Positions 17,452-25,395 of a DNA stretch of 56,631 nt are shown piece after piece. Origin of the DNA: JANNRR01 sp031401675. Its GTDB lineage: Bacteria; Pseudomonadota; Alphaproteobacteria; Rhodobacterales; Rhodobacteraceae. Position 1 is the first letter of the stretch; the number at the start of each line of letters is the position of its first letter. A model generated the notes under the pieces. It had not been told where the DNA came from. It was given only the letters and a program-made list of their open reading frames with translations, and made no database searches. Made by a program: the position numbers and the translations under genes. The stretch spans positions 1-56,631 of the forward strand of contig JANNRR010000169.1 of assembly GCA_031401675.1 (NCBI GenBank), read 5' to 3'.

Positions 17452-18437
17452 CAGGCGTCGGCCATCAGATGCAACGCGCCGTCGGTCCATTCCAGCCGCA
17501 CTGCGTCGCCCATTTCCGGAACAGTTTGCCCGGCACCAAGCATGGTGCCCAACTCCATGCCCCCGATGTCCACGGCGGCACGCGTTCCTGAGCCAAGATA
17601 ACGAAGCGCCGTCACCCGACCCTCCACCCGGCCTTGCGGGCTGATCCGGACCGCCTCGGGTCGCAGGCTCGCCCAACGGGCCGGGCCGCCCAGGCGCAGA
17701 GTGATGTCGGGCGGCAAGACATTGGAACTGCCTACGAAATCTGCAACGAATGGTGTTGCCGGATGGTTGTAGACCTCTGCCGGGGTGCCGACCTGTGCCA
17801 CTTTCCCTTCATTGAACACCGCGACCTGATCGGCCATGCTCAGCGCTTCACCCTGATCATGCGTCACAAAGACAAAAGTGATGCCAAGGCGCTGCTGCAA
17901 CGCTTTCAGTTCATCCTGCATCGCCTCGCGCAGCTTCAGATCCAACGCACCAAGCGGCTCGTCCAGCAACAGCACGCGCGGCTCGTTGACCAGGGCGCGA
18001 GCCAGCGCCACGCGCTGCCTCTGGCCACCGGACAGCTGTGAAGGCCTGCGGTCGCCATACTGGCCAAGCTTGACAAGGGCCAGCATCTGTTCGGCCCTCG
18101 CATGGCGTGTGCGGCGATCAGTTCCCTTGACCATCAGGCCATAGGCCACATTGTCGCGCACATTCATGTGCGGAAACAGCGCGTAGTCCTGAAACACCGT
18201 ATTCACGTTGCGCCGGTTCGGCGGTGTATTGCCGCTGTCTTCGCCGAATATCCGGATGATGCCGCCGGTCGGTTTCTCGAACCCCGAGATCAGCCGCAGG
18301 CAGGTGGTCTTGCCGGAGCCAGAGGGGCCGAGCATGGCAAAGAACGCGCCTTCCGGAATCGAGAGGTTGACCTCATCCACCGCCCGAACTGGGCCGAAGT
18401 GCCGGGAAACCTGTTGGAACTCAACGGCCAAAGTCAT
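17451..18437 (-). CDS. PotA-type ABC transporter ATP-binding protein
   Basis: 328 residues from ATG 18437 (MTLAVEFQQVSRHFGPVRAV). Walker A is GPSGSGKTTC, the Q-loop VFQDYALFPH, the signature LSGGQRQRVALARAL, Walker B VLLLDEPLGALD and the H-loop FVTHDQ. A C-terminal TOBE-type domain (about 250-328) fits the polyamine/opine/phosphonate class. The chosen start places the N-terminus at the normal position; the 40 codons before it are not conserved-looking. It energises the PotB/PotC-like permeases downstream. Confidence 0.85.
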   Translation of the reverse strand: MTLAVEFQQVSRHFGPVRAVDEVNLSIPEGAFFAMLGPSGSGKTTCLRLISGFEKPTGGIIRIFGEDSGNTPPNRRNVNTVFQDYALFPHMNVRDNVAYGLMVKGTDRRTRHARAEQMLALVKLGQYGDRRPSQLSGGQRQRVALARALVNEPRVLLLDEPLGALDLKLREAMQDELKALQQRLGITFVFVTHDQGEALSMADQVAVFNEGKVAQVGTPAEVYNHPATPFVADFVGSSNVLPPDITLRLGGPARWASLRPEAVRISPQGRVEGRVTALRYLGSGTRAAVDIGGMELGTMLGAGQTVPEMGDAVRLEWTDGALHLMADA

Positions 18438-18562
18438 TGCAGGGTCATCGCTTTCTTTCACTGCAAGGGGTCGGCGTGCAAACCTGCCCCCGCCATCCCC
18501 AATCGCAGGAAACTGCCTCTGACCCAACGTTCGGGCAGTGTCGCAAACTGCGCTCACCGCGC

Positions 18563-18586
18563 GCCTCCCCCGGGGGCGGGGGAGGC
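18563..18586 (-). terminator. Strong GC hairpin between PotD-like and PotA-like genes
   Basis: Nine-bp perfect arms (18563-18571 GCCTCCCCC and 18578-18586 GGGGGAGGC) flank a six-base loop. On the minus strand the hairpin lies directly after the substrate-binding-protein gene and about 125 bases before the ATPase gene. There is no T-run. It may act as a 3' stabiliser or partial attenuator that leaves more message for the binding protein than for the membrane parts, a common arrangement in ABC importers. Confidence 0.45.
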
Positions 18587-18607
18587 AGGGTTGGGGTTGA
18601 TATCAGA

Positions 18608-19771
18608 TCAGCGACCGCCGATCACGCCGATATAGTCGGACACCCAGCGGTAGTAGGGCACGCAGGTGCCCTGCGCGCAGGACGACACCGGCGTGGTCCA
18701 GAACCTGATCTTGTCGAAATCGTCAAGCCCGTTGGCCGTGCAGCCTGCGGCCGTCTGCATGCCCGATCCGTCCGTACAGGCGGCCGGGACAACCGGATTG
18801 GCTCCGAACCAGACCGACAGGTCCGACTGCAGATTGGAACTGAGCGTGTGTTCCATCCACATATAGGCGCAGTTCGGGTTGGCGGCATCCACATGCATCA
18901 TCGTGGTGTCGGCCCAACCCGTGGCCCCTTCCTGCGGGATGGTCGAGGCGATCGGCAACCCCTCGCCCTTCATCAGCCCGACCTGGAATGGCCAGGAGCC
19001 AGAAGCAACCACACCCTCGTTCTTGAAATCATCCATCTGGATGAAGGCGTCATGCCAGTAACGTCCGACCAGCGTGCGCTGCACCCGCAGCAGGTCCAGT
19101 GCCGCCTTGTATTGATCCTCGTTCAGCTCGTACGGCGAGGTGATCCCCAGTTCCGGCTTGTGGAACATCAGATACTGCGCGGCATCGGCGACATGGATCG
19201 GGCCGTCATAAGCCTGTACCCGGCCCTGATTGCTCTTGCCGTCCGGCAGGTCCATCGCCTCGAACACCACGTTCCAGGAGGTTGGCGGCTCCTTGAACAC
19301 TTCGGTATTGTACATCAGCACGTTGGGGCCCCACTGATAGGGCACACCGTAGTGCACGCCGTCCACCGTATGCCAAGGCGCGTTCTTCAGCCGCTCGTCG
19401 ATCCTTGACCAGCTTGGCACCAGATCGATGTTGATTGCCTGAACCCTGTCACCCGCCACCAGCCGCAACGACGCGTCGCCGGAAGCGGTCACCAGATCGA
19501 ACCCACCTTCGTTCATCAGCGCCACCATCTCGTCCGAGGTGTTGGCGGTCTTGATGTTGACCTTGCACCCCGAGGCGGCTTCGAATTTGGTGACCCAGTC
19601 AAAGGCCTTGTCGGTTTCGCCGCGCTCGATGTAGCCCGGCCAGGCAACGATGTTCAGCGCGCCTTCACCAGCACCAACCGCAGTCATTTCAGAAAAAGCC
19701 GGCGTTATGGAAGTGGTCAGGCCAAGGACAAGCGCAAACGTCGTGGCCCCGATGTGTTTCGTGGTGGTCAT
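18608..19771 (-). CDS. PotD-type periplasmic polyamine-binding protein
   Basis: 387 residues from ATG 19771, with GGGAG eight bases upstream. The signal peptide is MTTTKHIGATTFALVLGLTT with likely cleavage near AFS. The mature part has the PotD/PotF pattern: ALNIVAWPGYIERG, FDLVTASGDASLRLVAGD and YGVPYQWGPNVLMYNTEVF. Two Cys near the C-terminus (SSCAQGTC) could form a disulphide. It delivers substrate to the PotA/B/C-like complex encoded downstream. Spermidine/putrescine is the family expectation. It could also bind another amine. Confidence 0.82.
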   Translation of the reverse strand: MTTTKHIGATTFALVLGLTTSITPAFSEMTAVGAGEGALNIVAWPGYIERGETDKAFDWVTKFEAASGCKVNIKTANTSDEMVALMNEGGFDLVTASGDASLRLVAGDRVQAINIDLVPSWSRIDERLKNAPWHTVDGVHYGVPYQWGPNVLMYNTEVFKEPPTSWNVVFEAMDLPDGKSNQGRVQAYDGPIHVADAAQYLMFHKPELGITSPYELNEDQYKAALDLLRVQRTLVGRYWHDAFIQMDDFKNEGVVASGSWPFQVGLMKGEGLPIASTIPQEGATGWADTTMMHVDAANPNCAYMWMEHTLSSNLQSDLSVWFGANPVVPAACTDGSGMQTAAGCTANGLDDFDKIRFWTTPVSSCAQGTCVPYYRWVSDYIGVIGGR

Positions 19772-19967
19772 GGCAGTGCTCCCTGTGAGGATCGGCCGTT
19801 CCGGCCTGTTGGTTTTGGTGGCGGTCAGCCTAGGGCCGTCGCAAGAAATCGCAACATCAAAAAGCTCCATCCAAGACGGGAAACGGCTGATTCGCTGTCT
19901 CGTGGAACCGGTTTGCCGTGATAACAGTAATTGGCAGGATTGGAGTTGTCCGGCGAAAGGGGCCGAT

Positions 19968-20441
19968 GTGCTACCGCTGATGATCTTGGTTCTGGCCGCA
20001 TTTGTCGGGCAGCCGCTCCGGGCGGCTAGATGTGTCGGGCCTGTCGATCATGCGGCACTGGCACAGTCCCTGGCGATCTGGGTCAAACAGCAGCGAGCAG
20101 AACAGGGTCTGCCCGAGCTTTCGGTTTCGAACGCGCTGGCCAAGGCCACACAGGGCCACGCCTGCGACATGGTCTGACGCACCTATTTCGGGCATCAGGG
20201 GCCAGGCGGGCCAAAGCTTGCCGGTCGTCTTGGCGCAGTTGGATACCGTTTCAGAATGGCAACCAAAAACATCGCCCGAACCCCCGATCATGATGCGGAT
20301 GCCGTTGCCGGTCTTTGGCAAAACTCGCCGGGCCACTGGGCCAACATCCTGCAGACAACAGCGCGCAACATTGGCATCGGCGTCGCCGATGGTGCGCCGG
20401 ATGGCGTAACCTGGGTGATGGTGTTCGGAGCAGAAAGATAG
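19968..20441 (+). pseudogene. CAP/SCP-domain secreted protein interrupted by in-frame TGA
   Basis: The frame opens with GTG 19968 (or ATG 19980), giving a short signal peptide (LPLMILVLAAFVGQPLRA). It then runs through AIWVKQQRAEQGLPELSVSN and ATQGHACDMV to a TGA at 20175-20177. Without any frame change it continues RTYFGHQGPGGPKLAGRLGA, GLWQNSPGHWANIL, and ends WVMVFGAER with TAG at 20439-20441. HACDMV, YFGHxGP, SPGHWANIL and WVMVFG are the CAP-domain motifs, and they are found on both sides of the stop. A single base change (for example TCA to TGA) would explain it. Either the gene is dead or it depends on readthrough. It is divergent from the PotD-like gene. Confidence 0.75.
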
Positions 20442-20481
20442 CGGACGCGCTCCGGACCATTCCGCGTCGACACCCTGCAAC

Positions 20482-22104
20482 CTAAGGCTGACGCAGCCGG
20501 AACCTCTGGATCTTGCCGGTCTGGGTCTTTGGCAACGCCTCCAGAAACAAGACCCTGCGCGGATACTTGTACGGGGCGATTACCGCCTTCACGTGATCCT
20601 GCAACCGTCTGGCTGTCAATGCGTCAGGTGCGATCCCGGCTGCAAGCACCACATGCGCCTCGACAATCTGGCCGCGCTCGGCATCCGGCGCGCCAATCAC
20701 CGCGCATTCCGCAACATGGGCATGCGCCAACAGCGCCGCCTCGACCTCTGGTCCGGCAATGTTGTAGCCCGCCGAAAGGATCATGTCGTCATTGCGGGCG
20801 GCAAAATGGAAATAGCCGACCGCGTCCTGCCAGAACGCATCTCCGGTGATGTTCCACCCGTCCTTCACGTAAGCACGCTGCCGGTCATCGGCCAGATAGC
20901 GGCAGCCGGTCGGCCCGCGCACCGCCAACCGCCCCACCTCGCCAACCGGTGCTTCCGTGCCGTCGATGGCCAGAATTCGCGCCTGATAACCAGTGACCGG
21001 CCTGCCAGTGCTGGCAGGATGACTGTCGCCAAACCGGTTCGTGATAAAAATGTGCAACATCTCTGTGGCCCCGATGCCGTCCAGCATCGGCTTGCCGGTT
21101 TTCGCCATCCACTCTTCATACACTGGTGCCGGCAGCGTTTCGCCCGCCGAAACCGCGGCCCGCAGCGACGACAGGTCGGCACCTTGCTCCATTGCCCGCA
21201 GCATCACCCGGTAGGCGGTGGGAGCAGTGAAGCAGACCGTGGCGCGATGGGTCTGGATGATTTCGATCATGTTTGCGGGCGAGGCGGACTCCAGCAGCGC
21301 CGCTGCCGCCCCGAACCGCAGCGGAAACATTGCCAACCCGCCAAGGCCGAAGGTGAATGCCAATGGCGGCGAGCCGACAAACACATCCTCGGGTGTTACC
21401 CCGAGAACTTCGCGGGCATAGCCGTCGGCAATGATCAGCAGGTCGCGGTGGAAATGCATGGTGGCCTTCGGACTGCCGGTGGTGCCGGAGGTGAACCCGA
21501 GCAGCGCCACATCGTCGCGCCCGGTGTTCACCACCCGAAACCGCACCGATTTGCGCAAGGCCACCCGGTCCAGTTCCGCATCGTGATTGGCGGTGCCGTC
21601 AAAACCGACCACGGTCTTCAGGAACGACGACCCTTTGGCGGCCGTCACCAGATCCTCCATCAGGCGGGTATCGCACAGGGCGTGGCTGATCCGGGCCTTG
21701 TCGATGATCGCGGTCAGTTCGCCCGCACGCAGCATCGGCATGGTGTTGACCACCACCGCCCCAGCCTTGGTCGCCGCCAACCAGGCCGCCACCATCGCCG
21801 GATTGTTGGCAGACCGGATCAGCACGCGATTGCCGGGGATTACACCATAATCTTCAACCAGCGCATGCGCGATGCGATTGGACCAGTCGGCCAGTTCCTT
21901 GTAGGTCCGCTGCCGGCCATTTCCGATCAGAGCCGTATGATCGCCGAACCCATTTTCCACCATTCGGTCCGTCAGTTCTGCGGCGACATTGATGTGATCT
22001 GGATAGTCGAACCCATCTAGCAGGAACTCCGGCCATTCGACGGACGGCGGCAGGTTGTCGCGGGTGAACGTATCCAGATGTGCAGAGGGACCAAGCATCG
22101 CCAA
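20482..22104 (-). CDS. Aromatic acid-CoA ligase, probably 2-aminobenzoate-CoA ligase
   Basis: 540 residues of the acyl-adenylate family. The AMP/ATP loop is GFTSGTTGSPKATMHFH, the adenine region DGIGATEMLHIF, the hinge region ITGDAFWQDAVGYFHFAARN and the catalytic Lys is in PKTQTGKIQRF. The N-terminal YPDHINVAAELTDR and overall length match benzoate/2-aminobenzoate-CoA ligases. It would make anthraniloyl-CoA from anthranilate, ATP and CoA in the cytoplasm. The specificity call depends on the neighbouring aminobenzoyl-CoA monooxygenase/reductase. It is the last gene in the minus-strand run from 27677. Confidence 0.75.
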   Translation of the reverse strand: MAMLGPSAHLDTFTRDNLPPSVEWPEFLLDGFDYPDHINVAAELTDRMVENGFGDHTALIGNGRQRTYKELADWSNRIAHALVEDYGVIPGNRVLIRSANNPAMVAAWLAATKAGAVVVNTMPMLRAGELTAIIDKARISHALCDTRLMEDLVTAAKGSSFLKTVVGFDGTANHDAELDRVALRKSVRFRVVNTGRDDVALLGFTSGTTGSPKATMHFHRDLLIIADGYAREVLGVTPEDVFVGSPPLAFTFGLGGLAMFPLRFGAAAALLESASPANMIEIIQTHRATVCFTAPTAYRVMLRAMEQGADLSSLRAAVSAGETLPAPVYEEWMAKTGKPMLDGIGATEMLHIFITNRFGDSHPASTGRPVTGYQARILAIDGTEAPVGEVGRLAVRGPTGCRYLADDRQRAYVKDGWNITGDAFWQDAVGYFHFAARNDDMILSAGYNIAGPEVEAALLAHAHVAECAVIGAPDAERGQIVEAHVVLAAGIAPDALTARRLQDHVKAVIAPYKYPRRVLFLEALPKTQTGKIQRFRLRQP

Positions 22105-22109
22105 CTCCC

Positions 22110-22517
22110 CTAAACCGGCACCACCGCCGTCGCCTCGATTTCAACCCGCGCCCGATCCTCGATCAGCGCCACCACCTGCACCATCGCCATTGCCGGGTAG
22201 TGCCGACCCAAGGTCGCGCGATAGACCTGCCCAAGCTCGGCCAATCTGGCCAGATATTCAGCCTTGTCGGTGATGAACCAGGTCAGCCGCACCAGATGCT
22301 CCGGCCCGGCCCCGGCTTCAGCCAGAACCGCCACGATGTTGCGCAAACACTGCGCCACCTGTGCCACGAAGTCGTCGCTTTCAAACTCCTGTTGTGCGTT
22401 CCAGCCGACAAGCCCGCCCAGATAGATCGTTCGCCCGCTTGCCGCCACACCGTTGGCATAGCCCACCGCCGGCTTCCAGCCGTGTGGATGCAGGAAATGG
22501 TGCGGCGTCCCCGTCAT
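22110..22517 (-). CDS. RidA (YjgF/YER057c/UK114) family protein lacking the catalytic Arg
   Basis: 135 residues from ATG 22517, overlapping the thioesterase stop. The family pattern is visible: GYANGVAASGRTIYLGGLVG, NIVAVLAEAGAGPEHLVRLT and the C-terminal RVEIEATAVVPV. Classical RidA enamine/imine deaminases have an Arg in a PARxxV motif; here the site reads YPAMAMVQVVAL, so that Arg is missing, as in other Rid subfamilies. Since the proposed ring-reduced intermediate of anthraniloyl-CoA is an enamine, a role in hydrolysing or handling that intermediate is attractive. That role is inference. Confidence 0.75.
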   Translation of the reverse strand: MTGTPHHFLHPHGWKPAVGYANGVAASGRTIYLGGLVGWNAQQEFESDDFVAQVAQCLRNIVAVLAEAGAGPEHLVRLTWFITDKAEYLARLAELGQVYRATLGRHYPAMAMVQVVALIEDRARVEIEATAVVPV

Positions 22518-22948
22518 GCCTCCACCTTGGCCGGCTCGGCAGCCGGCAGAACCCGCCCGGTCAGCGAAGCCCGCAGCCCATCCGGCCAGCGCGTCGCCTT
22601 GCCCCCCAACGCGATGAACACCAGAGTGATGTCTGCGGTCATCCGCACTTGCCCCCGACAGATCGCCACCAGCTTCAGATCGACACTGGATCCGCCAACC
22701 CGCACCACCTCCAGACCGAAATCCAGAATATCGCCCAGGATCGACACCGCCCGGAAATTCGCCTCGAGCCGCACCGTCGGCACCCCGAATCCGTCCCGCA
22801 GGATCATCTCGGCAAACGGATAGTGCAGCGCCTCGGCAAAGAAGTTCTCCACGACCGAATTGGTCATCTCGAAGTAACGGGGATAGAAGACGATCCCCGC
22901 CGGGTCGCAATGGTTGAACTCGACCTGAATGTTGCGGTGATAGATCAT
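22514..22948 (-). CDS. Hotdog-fold acyl-CoA thioesterase (4-hydroxybenzoyl-CoA type)
   Basis: 144 residues from ATG 22948. VEFNHCDPAGIVFYPRYFEM contains the hotdog catalytic Asp in the 4-hydroxybenzoyl-CoA thioesterase arrangement (HCDPAGIVFYP). It overlaps the acyl-CoA dehydrogenase stop by four bases (ATGA). In an aromatic-CoA pathway it would release CoA from dead-end or terminal thioesters. Exact substrate unknown. Confidence 0.78.
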   Translation of the reverse strand: MIYHRNIQVEFNHCDPAGIVFYPRYFEMTNSVVENFFAEALHYPFAEMILRDGFGVPTVRLEANFRAVSILGDILDFGLEVVRVGGSSVDLKLVAICRGQVRMTADITLVFIALGGKATRWPDGLRASLTGRVLPAAEPAKVEA

Positions 22949-24105
22949 GCGCCGCCTTCCCTCGCTGCGTCGGACAGCACGGCGCGGGCGATAATGATGC
23001 GTTGCACGTCCGAAGCCCCCTCGTATATCCGCAGCGCCCTAATTTCGCGGTACAGATGCTCGACCGCAAACCCGACGCGCACGCCGTCGCCGCCGTGCAG
23101 TTGCACCGCCGTATCGATCACCCGCTGAGCCGCCTCGGTGGCCGCCAGCTTTGCCATCGCCGCCTCGCGGCTGACTCGCGCGGCACCCATGTCCTTGGTC
23201 CAGGCAGCGCGATAGACCAGCAAGGCCGATGCGTCAATCGCCAGTGCCATGTCGGCGATATGGCCCTGCACCAGTTGCAGTTCCGACAGCGGCGCACCGC
23301 CGATCCGGCGCGACTGCACCCGGGTCAATGCTTCATCCATTGCCCGCCGCGCAAAGCCCAGAGCGGCGGCACCGACCGTGGCCCGGAACACATCCAGAAC
23401 CGACATGGCGATCCGGAACCCCGCGCCCGCAGCGCCGATCAAGGCTGACGCCGGAACCATCACCCCGTTGAACCGCAGATGCGCCAGCGGATGCGGTGCC
23501 ATCACCTCGATCCGCGCCACCACCTCCAGCCCCGGCAGATCGGCGGGCACCAGAAAGGCCGACAGGCCCCGCACTCCCGGCCCCTCGCCGGTCCGCGCGA
23601 TCACCACATAGATGTCGGCGATACCGCCATTGGAAATATAGGTCTTTTCCCCGGTTAGCACATAGCCGCCGGGCCCCTGCACGGCTGCCATCGCGGTCGC
23701 CGCGACATCCGACCCCGCCCCCGGCTCGGTCAGCGCAAACCCGGCAATCGCCGTACCGCTTCGGGTGCGGGACAGCCAGTCGCGCTGCAGGTCCGATCCG
23801 AACAGGCTCACCGCCCCCATCCCCAGCCCCTGCATGGCAAAGGCGAAATCCGCCAGACCGTCATGGCGGGCCAGCGTCTCGCGGATCAGGCACAGCGCGC
23901 GCACATCCAGCCGTTCGCCCGATGCCGCTCCGGAATGGCGCAACCATGCCCCGGCCCCAAGCAGCGCAACCAGCCCGCGACAGGCCGCATCGACATCCCG
24001 GTGATCCACCGGCAGATGCGCCCGGCACCACGCCTCCAGCGCGCCTGCCAGGTCGCAGTGCCGCGCCTCGAAGAACGGCCATTTCAGATAGGTCCGATCA
24101 GCCAA
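22945..24105 (-). CDS. Acyl-CoA dehydrogenase of the aromatic-CoA cluster
   Basis: 386 residues from TTG 24105 (LADRTYLKWPFFEARH), preceded by AAAGGGCAGGGG. The reading frame extends further upstream to 24153, but that part runs through a dispersed repeat. Flavin and substrate motifs are AGFALTEPGAGSDVAA, TGEKTYISNGGIADIYVV and the C-terminal LHGGDGVRVG. The catalytic base is the Glu of RIYEGASDVQRIIIAR. It would oxidise an alicyclic or acyl-CoA intermediate after ring reduction. Electrons would go to ETF, encoded elsewhere. Confidence 0.8.
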   Translation of the reverse strand: MADRTYLKWPFFEARHCDLAGALEAWCRAHLPVDHRDVDAACRGLVALLGAGAWLRHSGAASGERLDVRALCLIRETLARHDGLADFAFAMQGLGMGAVSLFGSDLQRDWLSRTRSGTAIAGFALTEPGAGSDVAATAMAAVQGPGGYVLTGEKTYISNGGIADIYVVIARTGEGPGVRGLSAFLVPADLPGLEVVARIEVMAPHPLAHLRFNGVMVPASALIGAAGAGFRIAMSVLDVFRATVGAAALGFARRAMDEALTRVQSRRIGGAPLSELQLVQGHIADMALAIDASALLVYRAAWTKDMGAARVSREAAMAKLAATEAAQRVIDTAVQLHGGDGVRVGFAVEHLYREIRALRIYEGASDVQRIIIARAVLSDAAREGGA

Positions 24106-24123
24106 GCCCCTGCCCTTTCGTCC

Positions 24124-24144
24124 TCTTTGTTCCACAAATATCCC
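24124..24144 (-). repeat. 21-bp dispersed intergenic repeat, copy 1
   Basis: The minus strand reads GGGATATTTGTGGAACAAAGA, identical to 35660-35680 on the plus strand. Both copies lie just outside gene ends and are accompanied by GC-rich hairpin-forming sequence (here a run of G and C at 24167-24183). This resembles repeats I associate with Rhodobacter relatives. Its position just before the acyl-CoA dehydrogenase start splits the minus-strand operon into two parts. Confidence 0.6.
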
Positions 24145-24214
24145 GGGGGGCATTGCCGAAGGCGGCGGGGGGCTGCCCCCCCCGCTCCATCTCCAGCACG
24201 CACCGCCCGTCGTG

Positions 24215-24661
24215 TCATACCCGGCCCTCCCGGCTCACCCGCCGCAGCATGGCGGTCAGCCCATCCAGTTCAGCGGCACCAAGGCTGCCGAACAAGGCGT
24301 CAACCTGGGCTTCGTGTCCGGCGGCCAGCGCGGCAAAGCGGGACTGCCCCGAAGGGGTCAGCGCCACATGCATCAACCTCCGGTCATGCGGTTGCCGCGA
24401 CCGACTGACCAGCCCGTCCGCTTCCAACCGGTCGACAACCGTGGTGGCATTGCCATTGGACACCAACAGCATCCGGCTCAGGTCCGACATCGTGACCCCG
24501 TCAGGGCAACGATACAGGGCTGCCATCACGTCGAACCTGGGCAAGGTGGTGGCGTGATTGACCCGCAGATATTCCCGCAGATGCGCCTCGGCCACCCGCG
24601 TCACCGCCAGCAGCCGAACCCACAGCTTCAACCGCCGCTTTGACAGCCCGTCCGCGCTCAT
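24215..24661 (-). CDS. MarR-family transcriptional regulator of the aromatic-CoA cluster
   Basis: 148 residues from ATG 24661, overlapping the SDR stop (ATGA). The winged-helix core is clear: FDVMAALYRCPDGVTMSDLS, RMLLVSNGNATTVVDRLEAD, GLVSRSRQPHDRRLMHVALT. Several MarR proteins in aromatic-CoA pathways bind the CoA thioester as inducer. Its co-transcription with the enzymes suggests the same logic here. A candidate operator is the palindrome at 27732-27743 in the divergent promoter. Confidence 0.8.
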   Translation of the reverse strand: MSADGLSKRRLKLWVRLLAVTRVAEAHLREYLRVNHATTLPRFDVMAALYRCPDGVTMSDLSRMLLVSNGNATTVVDRLEADGLVSRSRQPHDRRLMHVALTPSGQSRFAALAAGHEAQVDALFGSLGAAELDGLTAMLRRVSREGRV

Positions 24662-25395
24662 CCATCGCCCCCGGAAATGGCGATGGCCTGACCGTTGATG
24701 CCTTCTGACCCCGGCCCGCACAGCCACAGCGCCGCCGCCGTCACTTCGGCGGGCTGGATCAGACGGTTCTGTGGATTGGTGCCGGTCAGGGCCGCCAGCG
24801 CCTGTTCGCGACTCATTCCGGTTTTCTGTACGATGTTGGCAATCGTTCGATCGGTCATGTCCGTATCGATGAAACCGGGGCACAGAGCGTTGATCGTGAT
24901 CGGCCTGCGCGCCACCTCCAGCGCCACCGATCTGGTCAGGCCGATCACCCCGTGCTTGGTCGCGGCATAGGCCGAGGTATAGGCATGGCCCCGCAGTCCG
25001 GCGACCGAGGCGACCGGGATCAGCCGCCCCCAACCCGTCATTTGCGCCAGCCCTTCGCGCAACGTCAAAAACACCCCGGTCAGATTGACTGCGATCAGAG
25101 CATTCCATTGCGCCAGACTGGTACGCAGAAACGGCGCACTTTCGGCTGCCCCGGCATTGGCAATCACAATGTCGACCGGCCCGGCGGCAGCGAACATCGC
25201 CATCACCGACGCCTCATCCGTCACATCTGCCTGCAACGCGCGCACACCGGTTTCGGCGGCAACCCCAGTCAGTGCCTCGACCCGGCGCCCGGCAATCACT
25301 ACCTCAGCCCCGGCCGTGGCAAAGCCGCGTGCCAGATCGGCCCCCACCCCCGATCCGCCGCCGGTGATCAGTACCCTGCGCCCTGCCAATGTCAT
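24658..25395 (-). CDS. Short-chain dehydrogenase/reductase
   Basis: 245 residues. The nucleotide-binding motif is TGGGSGVG (11-18), with IANAG near 80, and the catalytic YAATK (S-A-Y-A-A-T-K) near 153. The N-terminus MTLAGRRVLITGG follows directly after the monooxygenase gene, with an ATGA overlap at 25392-25395. In this pathway it would reduce or oxidise a ring keto/hydroxy-acyl-CoA intermediate with NAD(P)H. Exact step is unassigned. Confidence 0.8.
   Translation of the reverse strand: MTLAGRRVLITGGGSGVGADLARGFATAGAEVVIAGRRVEALTGVAAETGVRALQADVTDEASVMAMFAAAGPVDIVIANAGAAESAPFLRTSLAQWNALIAVNLTGVFLTLREGLAQMTGWGRLIPVASVAGLRGHAYTSAYAATKHGVIGLTRSVALEVARRPITINALCPGFIDTDMTDRTIANIVQKTGMSREQALAALTGTNPQNRLIQPAEVTAAALWLCGPGSEGINGQAIAISGGDG

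Noticed and set aside
16336..17601. 421-codon plus-strand frame
   Set aside because: Shadow of the PotC/PotB-type permease genes, whose membrane segments and EAA loops are convincing.
20175..20177. TGA in the CAP gene as a selenocysteine codon
   Set aside because: CAP proteins have no selenocysteine at this place and I see no convincing SECIS-type stem directly after it.
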